A stretch of 49,616 bases of DNA from Acidimicrobiaceae bacterium (lineage in GTDB: Bacteria > Actinomycetota > Acidimicrobiia > Acidimicrobiales > Bog-793): contig DAHUXW010000013.1 of assembly GCA_027306925.1 (NCBI GenBank), forward strand, positions 1 to 49,616. The letters are read 5' to 3'. Both the position numbers and the translations under genes were made by a program. The notes under the pieces are model-generated. The model saw only the letters and a program-made list of their open reading frames with translations, made no database searches and was not told the origin of the DNA. Positions 1 through 8,419 of this stretch are shown piece by piece. Position 1 is the first letter of the stretch, and the number at the start of each line of letters is the position of its first letter.

Positions 1-161
1 AGCTCGCGGCCGATCCCTGCGACGCGGTGACGTTGAGCACGACCGCCGTCGCGGTCGCGGGCACGGCGTCGCTCACGTTGCTGCTCGCGACCGTGACCGC
101 GCTCGCCGCCCCGGGGCCGATCTTCGCACCGGCCGCGAGCGGCGGGCCCATCGCGCGAAGG
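1..161 (-). pseudogene. Fragment of a secreted VLNVTA-repeat protein
   Basis: In a different frame from the sigma factor, the minus strand reads GPPLAAGAKIGPG, then AVTVAS, then ATAVVLNVTASQGSAAS at the edge. This pattern (LAAG, K.GPG, P..ATAVVLNVTA) is typical of secreted beta-rich repeats in actinobacterial cell-surface proteins. No start codon or signal peptide is seen before it; the match begins within the second copy of a 20-bp repeat shared with the sigma gene. It is either the remnant of a neighbouring surface-protein gene joined to the sigma gene, or the continuation of a longer gene lying left of the window. Family assignment rests on motif recall only. Confidence 0.45.
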
Positions 162-941
162 AAGGCGAGCTCGTCGTGCTCGTCGGTGCGAGCCTGTAGA
201 TCGCGGGCCCATCGCGCGAAGGGAGGCGTGGCTGCGCGAGATGGGACGCGACACGTGCATCTGGCTGATGCCGGCCCGTGCCGCGATCTCGGTCTGGGTC
301 AGGTCGTCGACGAAGCGCAGGCGCAGGATGAGCCGCTCACGCTCCGGTAGGTGCTCGAGGAGCGGGACGAGGAAGATGCGCCGATCCGCTCGGGCGAGCT
401 CCCCGTCGGACGTCCCGAGTCGGGATGCGATCGTCTCGCCGCCCGGGCCCCGCACGTCGACGGATGTCGCGCGGTAGGGGTGCCCCGCTTCGAGGGCTTC
501 GCGCACGTCGTCCTCCGAGCTGTCGGTCTCCGCGGCGAGCTCGCGGACCGTGGGGGTGCGGCCGAGCTGTTGCGACAGCTCCTCGACCGTCGTGCCGATC
601 CGCAGGAAGAGCTCCTGGATCCGGCGCGGGGCGCCGACCGACCAGCCCTTGTTGCGGAAGTGCCGCTCCATCTCGCCGATCACCGTCTTCGTCGCGAACG
701 TCGAGAGCTCGAAGCCGAGGTCGGGGTCGAATCGCTCGAGCGAGTTGATGAGCCCGAAGGCCCCGACCTCGACGAGGTCGTCCACGGGCTCCCCCGGGTG
801 CGGGAATCGCCGCGCGAGGGCGACGACCAGCCCGAGGCAGGAGGTGACGATCTCGTTGCGCAACTCGGTGTCGCGCGACGCCGCGTGCCGCCGGAGCCGG
901 TCGTCGCCCACCGGGGCGTCGCGGGTGGCCCTCGCCGTCAC
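1..941 (-). CDS. SigB/SigF-type RNA polymerase sigma factor, abnormal C-terminus, open to window edge
   Basis: General stress or sporulation-type sigma-70 family factor that would direct RNA polymerase to alternative promoters. From the GTG at 941 the frame gives region 2 at about residues 25-95 (with DDLVEVGAFGLINSLERFD), region 3 at about 103-165 (GRTPTVRELA) and a region 4 helix-turn-helix at about 193-236 (LPERERLILRLRF, then LTQTEIAARAGISQMHVSR). The GTG overlaps the TGA of the upstream anti-sigma gene, so the two are probably translationally coupled. Normal family members end soon after region 4. Here, from residue about 240 (SLRAMGP, near base 203), the sequence stops looking like a sigma factor and the frame runs open to base 1. 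The sigma identification is firm; the C-terminal end is not, because a direct repeat and a foreign-looking fragment follow. Confidence 0.8.
   Translation of the reverse strand, partial: MTARATRDAPVGDDRLRRHAASRDTELRNEIVTSCLGLVVALARRFPHPGEPVDDLVEVGAFGLINSLERFDPDLGFELSTFATKTVIGEMERHFRNKGWSVGAPRRIQELFLRIGTTVEELSQQLGRTPTVRELAAETDSSEDDVREALEAGHPYRATSVDVRGPGGETIASRLGTSDGELARADRRIFLVPLLEHLPERERLILRLRFVDDLTQTEIAARAGISQMHVSRPISRSHASLRAMGPRSTGSHRRARRARLPSRDGPAARGRCEDRPRGGERGHGREQQRERRRARDRDGGRAQRHRVAGIGRE
142..222. repeat. Direct repeat pair, 61 bp apart
   Basis: GCGGGCCCATCGCGCGAAGG occurs at 142-161 and again at 203-222; the match extends to 26 bases with one mismatch. On the minus strand both copies encode LRAMGP, the first in the sigma frame and the second in the VLNVTA frame. 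Since 61 is not a multiple of three, the interval between the copies puts the two reading frames out of register. Removing one copy with the spacer would fuse them in frame. Confidence 0.8.
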
Positions 942-1201
942 ACGGCCGCCTTCACGACCCGGCTGCCCGCTGCCGGCTCGCGGAGGTGGTCGACGGTGCA
1001 GTCGACCTGCACCGCGCCGTCCACGATCGCGAAGCGCGGGGTGAGGCGGCTCCGCGCGGTCGCGCCCTCGGCGCACAGCGTGCACAGCTCGTCGACGGCG
1101 AGGCGCAGGTCCTCGACCGTCGCCACGTCGAGGTCCAGGCGGGCGGCGACGTTCGCCGCGGCGAGGCGGAGCAGCGGCCAGTTCTCGGGCTCGGTCGGCA
1201 C
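938..1201 (-). CDS. RsbW-like anti-sigma ATP-binding protein, short
   Basis: Probable serine kinase type anti-sigma factor of the GHKL ATPase fold, predicted to hold the downstream sigma factor inactive. Visible features are a family-like N-terminus (PTEPENWPLLRLAAANVAARL) and the N-box helix DLRLAVDELCTLC. The usual G1 and G2 ATP-lid motifs (DxGxG and GLGL) are absent before the stop, and the product is only about 87 residues against the roughly 130-145 usual for the family. The start is uncertain: GTG at 1201 is the nearest in-frame start, but family-like residues (RRVAIS) lie just upstream of it. It overlaps the sigma gene start by 4 bases. It may be a diverged or shortened regulator, or a decaying one given the broken STAS gene upstream. 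Confidence 0.6.
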   Translation of the reverse strand: MPTEPENWPLLRLAAANVAARLDLDVATVEDLRLAVDELCTLCAEGATARSRLTPRFAIVDGAVQVDCTVDHLREPAAGSRVVKAAV

Positions 1202-1309
1202 GGAGATCGCAACGCGCCGCGGGTCCTCGTGGTCGAGTCGGCCGGGGGCTCGCGACGCGGCGCCGCTTCCTGCGGCCGCGGTATGTCGCGAGCGCCCCGT
1301 CGCCGGCGG

Positions 1310-1421
1310 CGAGACGCTCGGTCCGGAGCGCGGGCGCGGTCGACGCGTCGACTTCGCCGCGCGCCGTGACGATCGGGACGTCGCCGCGCCGCTCGACGGT
1401 GACCTCGAAGACCTCGTCCAT
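1310..1421 (-). pseudogene. Truncated STAS anti-anti-sigma factor (RsbV-like)
   Basis: From ATG at 1421 the minus strand reads MDEVFEVTVERRGDVPIV and then ARGEVDASTAPALRTERLA, which is the characteristic N-terminal strand-strand-helix of STAS anti-anti-sigma factors. The rest of the domain is missing, including the phosphorylatable serine motif (usually DSSGL). The sequence turns into low-information Arg/Pro-rich codons and then into the anti-sigma gene, whose coding sense lies in another frame. About 60-65 residues appear deleted. The normal order STAS, RsbW-like, sigma is preserved, so this looks like a partner-switching operon that has lost its activator. Confidence 0.55.
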
Positions 1422-1579
1422 GTGCGCCACCTTCGCGATCGCCCGGACGGGGACACAGCTCGCGGCGAGCATATCCGGCGCACCAGTGGGCGGGCGGGGG
1501 GCAGGCGCGTTCCGTGCCGCGACGCGCGAGGCGACGTACGCGCACCGCCGATGCGCCGGCCGCGAGCGGCGCTCGCACG

Positions 1580-2551
1580 TCAGGGGACGACGAGCACCTT
1601 CCCGAGCGCGCCGTGCTCGACGGCGACCTGCGCGGCTGCGACCTCCTCGAGCGGGTAACGGTGGACCGGGAGCGACGAGAGCGCGCCGTCCGCGAGCGCC
1701 TCGCCCGTCCACGCGACCGCCGCGGCGATCTGCGGCGCGGGAACGCCGTAGAGGAGCACGTAGTGGATCGTCGCGTTCGCTGCCATGAGCCGCCGGGTCG
1801 GGAGCACCGGGTCGGTCGTCTCGCTCGCGTAGACCACGATCACCGTGCCGGGCCCGCAGAGCGCGAGATCGAGCTCGCGGTTCGCGCCGAGCGCGACCTC
1901 GACGATCCGGTCGACACGCGGGGCCCACGAGCGGACATGCTCGACGGCGGCCGGGTCGCGGTAGTCGACCACGAGGTCCGCCCCCGCGGCGCGCGCGAGC
2001 TCGGCCTTCTCGACCGAGCTTGCGGTCGCGACGACGCGCGCGCCGCCGCGCTTCGCGAGCTCGATCGCGAAGTGCCCGACCGCACCGGCACCGCCCGCGA
2101 CGAGCACGGTCGTCCCGTCGAGGGCGCGCGGGTCGCCGCCGAGGCAGTGCGCCGCCGTGACCGCGGGCACGCCGAGGCTCGCGCCGAGCTCGTCGGACGC
2201 GCCGTCCGGGAGGGGCGCGGCGCGCGCCGCGGGCACGACGCTGTACTCGGCGGCGGTGCCGTAGCGGTTCGCGAACGCTGCGAGGTGCAGCCAGACCCGC
2301 TGGCCGATCGCGAGGTCGACGACGCCCTCGCCGAGCGCGTCGACCACGCCCGCTCCGTCGTGGTGTGGGACCTGGAACCCGTCCGGCGCGCCACCGGTCG
2401 CTCCGGATCTGGACTTCCAGTCGGTCGGGTTGACGCCCGAGCACGCGATCCTCACGCGCACCTCACCGGGTCCCGGGAGTGGCGTCTCGACGTCCTCCAC
2501 CGACAGGACGCTCCCGGCGGGACCGGTCGTCCGGTACATCGCAGCTCTCAT
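1580..2551 (-). CDS. Zinc-independent MDR family NAD(P)H:quinone oxidoreductase
   Basis: Medium-chain dehydrogenase/reductase of the quinone oxidoreductase (QOR/zeta-crystallin) group, 323 residues, typical length. The N-terminal GroES-like half carries PGPGEVRVRIACSGVNPTDW and the HHDGAGVV turn. The Rossmann half carries VLVAGGAGAVGHFAIELAK at about 150-168 for NADPH. The zinc-binding cysteines of alcohol dehydrogenases are not present, which fits a QOR that reduces quinones or enals with NADPH. The ATG at 2551 is preceded by a GGGAGG ribosome site about 8 nt upstream. A second MDR oxidoreductase of the same group lies at 15475-16422. It is intact although it sits between two decayed signalling loci. 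Confidence 0.88.
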   Translation of the reverse strand: MRAAMYRTTGPAGSVLSVEDVETPLPGPGEVRVRIACSGVNPTDWKSRSGATGGAPDGFQVPHHDGAGVVDALGEGVVDLAIGQRVWLHLAAFANRYGTAAEYSVVPAARAAPLPDGASDELGASLGVPAVTAAHCLGGDPRALDGTTVLVAGGAGAVGHFAIELAKRGGARVVATASSVEKAELARAAGADLVVDYRDPAAVEHVRSWAPRVDRIVEVALGANRELDLALCGPGTVIVVYASETTDPVLPTRRLMAANATIHYVLLYGVPAPQIAAAVAWTGEALADGALSSLPVHRYPLEEVAAAQVAVEHGALGKVLVVP

Positions 2552-2581
2552 CGTTCTGGCCTCCCGGCCCGCGATCGCCGG

Positions 2582-3939
2582 CTACGTGCCGGCGAGGGCG
2601 TCGCGCACGGTGCCGAGCAGCAGCGTCGCGCTGAACGGCTTTGGAGCACGGTGGCACCTTGCGCGAGGATCCTGCGCCGCGCGAGCACGTCCTCACTGTA
2701 TCCCGAGGTGAACACGACCGGTCGGACCGGACGGAGCCGCGCGATCTCGTCGGTCAGCTCCCGTCCGGTGCCCTTCGGGAGCACCGAGTCCGTGAGGGAA
2801 GGTGGAAGTCGTGGAGGCTCGCGAGCGCGACGGCCTCCGCGGCGGTCGCGGCCTCCCGGTCGGGCGCGGAGGTCGCCGAGGACGGCAGGTGCACGCGGAA
2901 CGACGTGCCGATGCCGGGCTCGGAGTAGACGGTGACCGAGCCCCCGTACTCCCGCGCGATTCCGTAGACGGTGGCGAGGCCGAGCCCCGTTCCCTCGCCG
3001 CGAGGCTTCGCGGTGAAGAACGGCTCGAAGATCCTGGCCGCGACGTCCGGTTCCATGCCGATCCCGGTGTCGCTGACGACGAGCTCGCGCACGCTCTCGC
3101 TCGACGCGGCGGCGACGGCCGCCGCGAGGTTCGCCCCGGCGAAGACGTGCCAGCCGACGCCCGCGACCCGCGCGCTCGCGACGAGGGCGGGCACGCCGTC
3201 GAGGCCCGCGTGGGCCGCGGGCGCGCCCGCTCGCGCGAAGTCCGTGCCAGCGAGGGGGGCCCCGACGACGTGCTGCGGGTCGACCGAGCTCGCGAGCGCG
3301 GTCGACCGGTTCGCGGTCGTGACGACGAAGCTCAGGCGGCGCGGCCCTCCGACCGTCGCGGTCGTCGTCGGCCCGACGCTCGAGAGGTAGAGGAATGCGA
3401 CGACCGCGCCGCGACCCGCGAGCGGCGCGGTCACGAGGACGTCGATCGTGCCGGTCCTCGGGTCGCGCACCGGGTACCGGGTCGAGTCGGCACGCACCGC
3501 CCGCCCGAGCCACGCGGCTCCCGCGTACGGCGCACCCCGAGACGCGTGCAGCGACGAGCAGGCGACGGCGCCGGTGCGCGAGACGATGTCGAGATGCCCG
3601 GTGGCGAAGGCGCCGGCTCCCGCGAACTGCAGGGAGCAGCCGCTCGGCGACGTGAGGACGCGGTCGATGCCCGGCGTCGCCGCGAGCCGGTCGACCTGCG
3701 TCCTGGCAGCCCCGAGGTCCGAGGTGAGGTCGCGCGCGCCGCGCGCCGCGCGCTGCGCCGTAGTGCGCGGCGCCGAGGCCGACCGCCCGGGCGCCTCCGA
3801 GCGCGGCGTCGCGCTCGTAGAGCGCGCTCGCGGCCGCTGCGGCGACGACCACGACCATGAGCGCTGGCAGGTGGGCCTCGAGCGGCCACCCCGGGCGAGC
3901 GTGGCCGGCACCGGCGCTCCTTGCGGCATCTCGCGACAT
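2582..3939 (-). pseudogene. Broken hybrid sensor histidine kinase / receiver
   Basis: Remnant of a membrane sensor kinase. Reading from ATG 3939: a transmembrane helix ([19 protein letters not shown]); then, after a shift near 3755 inside a GC-dinucleotide run, an extracellular dCache-like sensor domain (ending [15 protein letters not shown]). The sequence then jumps in frame directly to the ATPase G-boxes ([28 protein letters not shown]). The second membrane helix, HAMP/PAS, phospho-acceptor domain and N-box are missing. Next comes a receiver lacking its first half ([27 protein letters not shown]). A final single-base shift near 2645 separates TVLQ from KPFSATLLLG, and the stop is TAG at 2582-2584. 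In all there are three frame changes and two internal losses, so it cannot make a working kinase as written. Confidence 0.75.
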
Positions 3940-4157
3940 GTCGACCGAAGGTTGCCGAGGGACCGACAGACCGCTCTGCCGCGCGCGCGGCGGTCCTGAC
4001 TACGCAGCGCAGCGGAGTTGTTGTGCCGGACTACGGGGAGTCGCATCGCGGATCTGGCGGAGGTTGCCGGAACGTGCGGCCCGCATGTCCCGACATCGTC
4101 CGTGCAGTGCGACAAGCGGGACGACGGCCCGCGCGCCCTACAGTGGGATCGAGCGTC

Positions 4158-6104
4158 ATGACGAAACCCGCGAGCACGCCGCCGACGAGGGACAAAGGCA
4201 CGCCGACCGCGCCACCACCGCCACCGGCGTGGCGTCACTACCTGTGGCTGCTCGCGATCGCGCTGTTCGTCGTGCTCTACATCGTGCTGCCGACGACGCA
4301 GTCCTCGAAGTCGGTGACGCTGAACTACTCCCAGTTCCTCCACGACGTCGCGGCGCACAAGGTGAAGAGCGTCACGCTCGACACGACCGGCGGCGCGACG
4401 GGCACGTTGTCGAGCGGCTCGCTGTTCACGACCGCGATCCCCACCCAGGCCGGGCAGGCGCTGCTCGACGAGCTCCAGAAGAACGGCGTGGAGATCTCGA
4501 CCCAGACGAGCGGCGCGTCGTTCGGCGCCGAGGTGCTGTCGTGGCTCATCCTCATGCTCCCGTTCATCGTGTTCGGCTACCTCTGGTGGCGGCTCTCGCG
4601 TCGCTCGGGCGGCGCGCTCCAGGGCGCGCTGAGCGTCGGACGCTCGAAGGCGAAGGTCTTCGACGAGGAGCGTCCGACGACCACGTTCGCGGACGTCGCC
4701 GGCTACGAGGGTGCGAAGCTCGAGGTCCGCGAGGTCATCGACTTCCTCCTCCAGCCGGAGCGGTACGCGCGCGCGGGCGCGATGGCGCCGCGCGGGGTCC
4801 TCATGGTCGGGCCTCCCGGCACCGGCAAGACCCTTCTCGCACGCGCGGTCGCGGGGGAGGCGAAGGTCCCGTTCTTCTCGGTGACCGGTTCGAGCTTCGT
4901 CGAGATGTTCGTCGGTGTCGGAGCGGCGCGTGTGCGTGACCTGTTCTCCGAGGCGCGAAAGCGCGCACCCGCGATCATCTTCGTCGACGAGGTCGACGCG
5001 ATCGGGCAGCGCCGCGCCGGGACGGGCGCGATCGTCGCGAACGACGAACGCGAGCAGACGTTGAACCAGCTGCTCGCGGAGATGGACGGCTTCGACCCGG
5101 CGACCGGCATCGTCGTGCTCGCCGCGACGAACCGCCCCGAGGTCCTCGACCCGGCGTTGCTCCGCCCGGGCCGGTTCGACCGGCAGGTCATGATCCCGCT
5201 CCCGAACCTCGCGGAGCGGCTCGCGATCCTGCTCGTGCACGTGCGCGGCAAGCGGCTCGAGCCCGACGTCGACCTCGCGGTGGTCGCGAGGGGCACGCCG
5301 GGGTTCTCCGGCGCCGACCTCGCGAACCTGGTGAACGAGGCGGCGATCGTCGCGGTGCGGGCGGACCGCGACGTCGTGAGCGCCGCGGACTTCGAGCAGG
5401 CGCGCGACCGCATCATCCTCGGCCGGCGCGAGGGGTCCAACGTCCTGCTCCCCGACGAGAAGCACGCGGTCGCGGTCCACGAGGCCGGCCACGCGCTCGC
5501 GGCCGCGTACTCGGACAGGGCCGACCCGGTCGCGAAGGTGACGATCCTGCCGGCGGGACAGGCGCTCGGAGCGACCGAGCAGCTGCCGCTCGTCGAGCGC
5601 CATCTCTACGGCGAAGACTACCTGCACGACACCTTGACGGTCCTGTTGGGCGGGCGCGCCGGCGAGCTCGTGGTGCTCGGCCAGGGCTCGACGGGTGCGT
5701 CCAACGACCTCGCGAAGGCCACCGAGCTCGCGACGAAGATGGTGCGAGAGTTCGGGCTGTCCGCGGCCGTCGGCCCGGTCGGCTATCCCTCCGGCGGCTC
5801 CGTCTTCCTCGGCGGGGGGAGCGAGTTCTCGTCGAGGCCCTTTGCCGAGCACACGCAGGCGGCGATCGACGCCGAGGTCGCGAGGCTGCTCCGCGATGCC
5901 GAGAAACGCGCGATCACGGTGCTCACGGACCATCGTGCCGTGCTCGACGAGCTCGTCGAGCTGCTTCTCGCGAACGAGACGGTCGACGGCGCGCAGGTGT
6001 ACGCGCTTGCCGGACGAGCCGCACCCGCGCTCGGCCAGGCCCGCACGGTCGCGCCGGACCGGGCGGCGTCCTCCGCACAGCCGGGCCCGACCGCCGGCGC
6101 GTAG
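4158..6104 (+). CDS. ftsH: ATP-dependent zinc metalloprotease FtsH
   Basis: Membrane-anchored AAA+ protease that extracts and degrades membrane and misfolded proteins. 648 residues from ATG 4158. Membrane helices lie at about 28-44 and 125-145 with the short extracytoplasmic domain between. Walker A is GPPGTGKT (about 217-224), Walker [11 protein letters not shown] (about 273-282), and the second region of homology has [18 protein letters not shown]. The zinc site is HEAGH at 441-445, with the third ligand probably the Asp of SNDLAKATE (about 517). All catalytic motifs are present and the frame is uninterrupted. A TACAGT hexamer 13 nt before the ATG suggests a very short leader. It is divergent from the broken kinase. 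It ends in TAG, showing that amber is a normal stop here. The tail after residue 610 is Ala/Pro-rich and variable. Confidence 0.97.
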   Translation: MTKPASTPPTRDKGTPTAPPPPPAWRHYLWLLAIALFVVLYIVLPTTQSSKSVTLNYSQFLHDVAAHKVKSVTLDTTGGATGTLSSGSLFTTAIPTQAGQALLDELQKNGVEISTQTSGASFGAEVLSWLILMLPFIVFGYLWWRLSRRSGGALQGALSVGRSKAKVFDEERPTTTFADVAGYEGAKLEVREVIDFLLQPERYARAGAMAPRGVLMVGPPGTGKTLLARAVAGEAKVPFFSVTGSSFVEMFVGVGAARVRDLFSEARKRAPAIIFVDEVDAIGQRRAGTGAIVANDEREQTLNQLLAEMDGFDPATGIVVLAATNRPEVLDPALLRPGRFDRQVMIPLPNLAERLAILLVHVRGKRLEPDVDLAVVARGTPGFSGADLANLVNEAAIVAVRADRDVVSAADFEQARDRIILGRREGSNVLLPDEKHAVAVHEAGHALAAAYSDRADPVAKVTILPAGQALGATEQLPLVERHLYGEDYLHDTLTVLLGGRAGELVVLGQGSTGASNDLAKATELATKMVREFGLSAAVGPVGYPSGGSVFLGGGSEFSSRPFAEHTQAAIDAEVARLLRDAEKRAITVLTDHRAVLDELVELLLANETVDGAQVYALAGRAAPALGQARTVAPDRAASSAQPGPTAGA

Positions 6105-6500
6105 GCGGCGCGGCTTCCTCCGCGGCCGCCGCCCCGATCCTCGTCGTGCACCCGCTCGTCGTCGGCGCGAGCCTGACCGCCGCGTTCGGCACCAGGCGCA
6201 CGCTCCTCGGCGGGGAGCCGGCCGAGACGGTCCGCCGGCTCGCCGGCGGCGCGAGCGTGGCGCCGGACCTGGTCCTGCTCGCGGGTGGTGCGCCGCACTT
6301 CACGCTGCTCGACGGAACCGTGTCTGCGCAACGTTCGTCCTCCCGGGCTCCGTGAACGCCCGGTTCCCGCTGTGGGACCGCCGCCGTCGGACGCTCGCGG
6401 TCGTGGCGGCCCGCTCGGTGATGGTTCGGCTGCGGCAGCCGTCATGACGGCTCGGCGCCGCCGGCCTCGATTCGCGCGGCGCGCGCGCCGTTGGACGGCC
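6105..6500. other. Region without a convincing gene
   Basis: Between ftsH and the small acidic ORF I see no recognisable gene. A GTG-started frame at 6146-6355 has reasonable hydrophobic composition ([33 protein letters not shown]) but no family resemblance, no ribosome site and a degenerate end. It may be the remnant of a lost gene. No strong hairpin was noticed immediately after ftsH. Confidence 0.4.
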
Positions 6501-6635
6501 ATGGCACCTGATGAGGAGCCCGGGTACGAGGAGCGCTGGTCGTCGGACGCGGAGCTGCCCGACGACATCTTGCGGCTGCTCGTTTCCGAGCTCGACGCGT
6601 CGCACGGCGCCGACCGTCACGAGGCTCGCGCCTGA
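6501..6635 (+). CDS. Small acidic protein, unknown
   Basis: ATG 6501 opens a 44-residue acidic frame (MAPDEEPGYEERWSSD, then AELPDDILRLLVSELDAS) that ends 18 nt before the methyltransferase start. The second half could form an amphipathic helix. I do not recognise a family. Codon use (G/C third positions, Asp/Glu rich) resembles real genes of the window more than the Arg-rich shadow frames, which is the main reason to list it. No clear ribosome site. Confidence 0.35.
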   Translation: MAPDEEPGYEERWSSDAELPDDILRLLVSELDASHGADRHEARA

Positions 6636-6641
6636 GCCTCG

Positions 6642-6647
6642 TAGGCT
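6642..6647 (+). promoter_or_regulatory. Leaderless -10 element of the methyltransferase gene
   Basis: TAGGCT ends 6 nt before ATG 6654. This places the expected transcription start at the ATG itself, and no Shine-Dalgarno sequence is present. Confidence 0.6.
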
Positions 6648-6653
6648 GTCGCC

Positions 6654-7439
6654 ATGTGGGATCCGGAGCAGTACCTGCGCTTCGCCGACGAGCGGGCCCG
6701 GCCGTTCGCGGACCTTCTCGCCTGGGTCCGCACGACTCCGCGGCGCGTGGTCGACCTCGGTTGCGGTCCGGGCCTCCTCACCCGGACGCTGAGCGACCGC
6801 TGGCCGGAGTCCGTCGTGACGGGAGTCGACAGCTCCGACACGATGATCCGGGAGGCCGCGGGACGAGCGATCCCGGGTCGGCTCGACTTCGTCCTCGGCG
6901 ACCTGCAGACGTGGGCGTCGGACGAGCCCGTGGACCTCGTGGTCGCAAACGCGGTGCTCCAGTGGGTCCCGGGCCATCTCGCGCTCTTCGACAGGCTCGC
7001 GTCGCTCCTCGCGCCGGGCGGCGTGCTCGCGTTCCAGGTTCCCGGCAACTTCGCGGCGCCCTCCCACGCGGTCGTGCGCGACCTTCGGACGTCACCCACC
7101 TGGCGCGACCGGCTCGGCGAGGGGGCGGACCAGACGGTGCTCGTCGCGGAGCCGGCGCAGTACCTGGACGCGCTGCTCGCGTGCGGTCTCGGTGCGGACG
7201 TGTGGGAGACGACCTACCTCCAGCTGCTACAGGGAGACGATCCCGTTCTCGAGTGGCTGAAGGGGACGGCGCTCCGTCCCGCCCTCGCACGCCTGGACGC
7301 AGGCTCGCGCGAGCAGTTCTGCGCCGAGCTCGCGCCGCTCCTGCGAGCGGCGTACCCGCGCGGCGAGCACGGGACCGTGCTCGCGTACCGGAGGATCTTC
7401 GCGGTGGCGTCGCGCGCCGCGGTCGGCTCCGGGCGCTGA
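6654..7439 (+). CDS. tam: Trans-aconitate 2-methyltransferase-like SAM methyltransferase
   Basis: Class I SAM-dependent methyltransferase closely patterned on E. coli Tam, which methylates trans-aconitate, a toxic aconitase by-product. 261 residues; N-terminal WDPEQYLRFADERARPFADL matches the Tam signature. SAM motif I is VVDLGCGPGLLTRTL (about 32-46), the acidic residue after strand 2 lies in VTGVDSSDTMI, and the post-motif is VDLVVANAVLQWVPGH. The C-terminal part with the family's substrate lid (LLQGDDPVLEWLKGTALRP) is intact. A leaderless promoter sits directly before the ATG. The SDR gene follows after 18 nt on the same strand, so co-transcription is likely. Confidence 0.85.
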   Translation: MWDPEQYLRFADERARPFADLLAWVRTTPRRVVDLGCGPGLLTRTLSDRWPESVVTGVDSSDTMIREAAGRAIPGRLDFVLGDLQTWASDEPVDLVVANAVLQWVPGHLALFDRLASLLAPGGVLAFQVPGNFAAPSHAVVRDLRTSPTWRDRLGEGADQTVLVAEPAQYLDALLACGLGADVWETTYLQLLQGDDPVLEWLKGTALRPALARLDAGSREQFCAELAPLLRAAYPRGEHGTVLAYRRIFAVASRAAVGSGR

Positions 7440-7457
7440 GGCGCCACGAGTGACGAG

Positions 7458-8309
7458 GTGACCGCACGCGGTCTCGGAGGCGTCGCGGCGCTCGACGGGC
7501 GCGTGGTCGTCGTCACGGGAGCGAGCGCGGGCATCGGCGCGGCGGCCGCGCAGGCGCTCGCGGCGGCCGGAGCGCGCGTGGCGGTCGTCGGGCGCACGCC
7601 AGCGAAGACCGAGGCCGTCGCCGCCCGGTGCGGTGGGACGCCGTTCGTCTGCGACTTCGCGCGGCTCGACTCTGTCCGCGACCTCGCGGCCGAGCTCGTC
7701 GCGGATTACGGGCGCGTCGACGTGCTGGCGAACAACGCCGGGCTCTACGCGCGCCGCCGGGAGCTCACGGTCGACGGCCACGAGCTGACCTTCCAGGTGA
7801 ACCACCTCGCGCCGTTCCTGCTCACGAACCTGCTCGCGGACCACCTAGCCGATGACGCACGGGTGATCACGACCTCGAGCCGGGCGCACCTCGCGGGGCG
7901 GGTCGATCGCGCAGACCTCGAGTCCTCGGGCCGGTACGTCGCGTTCTGCACGTACGCGACGACGAAGCTCGAGAACCTGCTGTTCTCGAGCGAGCTCGCT
8001 CGTCGTCTCGACGCCCGCGGCGTCTCGGCGGCTGCGTTCCACCCGGGCTCGGTGCGGAGCGACTTCGCGAGGCGGGGCGGAGCGGTCGCGCTCGTGCACC
8101 GCACGCCACTCGGCCGGGTCGTGCTCCACTCGCCGGAGTCCGGCGCGGACACGCTCTGCTGGCTCGCGACGGCCCCGAGGGACTCGTCGTGGCGCAGCGG
8201 CGGCTACTACGCGAGGCGCCGCCCCGCACGCGCGCTCGAGGTCGTGGGCGACCGCGGCCTCGCGGGCTGGCTGTGGTCGCGGTCCGCGGAGCTCGTCGGC
8301 TGCGGTTGA
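7458..8309 (+). CDS. Short-chain dehydrogenase/reductase
   Basis: NAD(P)-dependent oxidoreductase of the classical SDR family, 283 residues from GTG 7458. The cofactor motif is TGASAGIG at 20-27, the structural motif NNAG at about 92-95, the catalytic Ser in TTSSRAH (about 140), and the catalytic YATTK at 166-170. The sequence around LVNHLAPFLLTNLL-like residues and AAAFHPGSVRSDF resembles retinol dehydrogenase/WW-domain oxidoreductase-like SDRs, whose substrates cannot be guessed from sequence. It follows the tam-like gene closely and probably shares its transcript. Confidence 0.9.
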   Translation: MTARGLGGVAALDGRVVVVTGASAGIGAAAAQALAAAGARVAVVGRTPAKTEAVAARCGGTPFVCDFARLDSVRDLAAELVADYGRVDVLANNAGLYARRRELTVDGHELTFQVNHLAPFLLTNLLADHLADDARVITTSSRAHLAGRVDRADLESSGRYVAFCTYATTKLENLLFSSELARRLDARGVSAAAFHPGSVRSDFARRGGAVALVHRTPLGRVVLHSPESGADTLCWLATAPRDSSWRSGGYYARRRPARALEVVGDRGLAGWLWSRSAELVGCG

Positions 8310-8419
8310 CGCGGTCGCCGGCGACGCCGGCCGTGAGGTTGCGCGTCCGCTGCCGCCGCCCGCACAGGCGGCTCCTCGCCACGGTGACGTGGGCGCGCAG
8401 CGGGTGAGGGGAGGGAAAC

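Noticed and set aside
2754-5933. A 1059-codon minus-strand frame across ftsH
   Set aside because: Only its left end (the kinase sensor part) is coding; the rest is Arg/Asp/Glu-rich antisense of ftsH.
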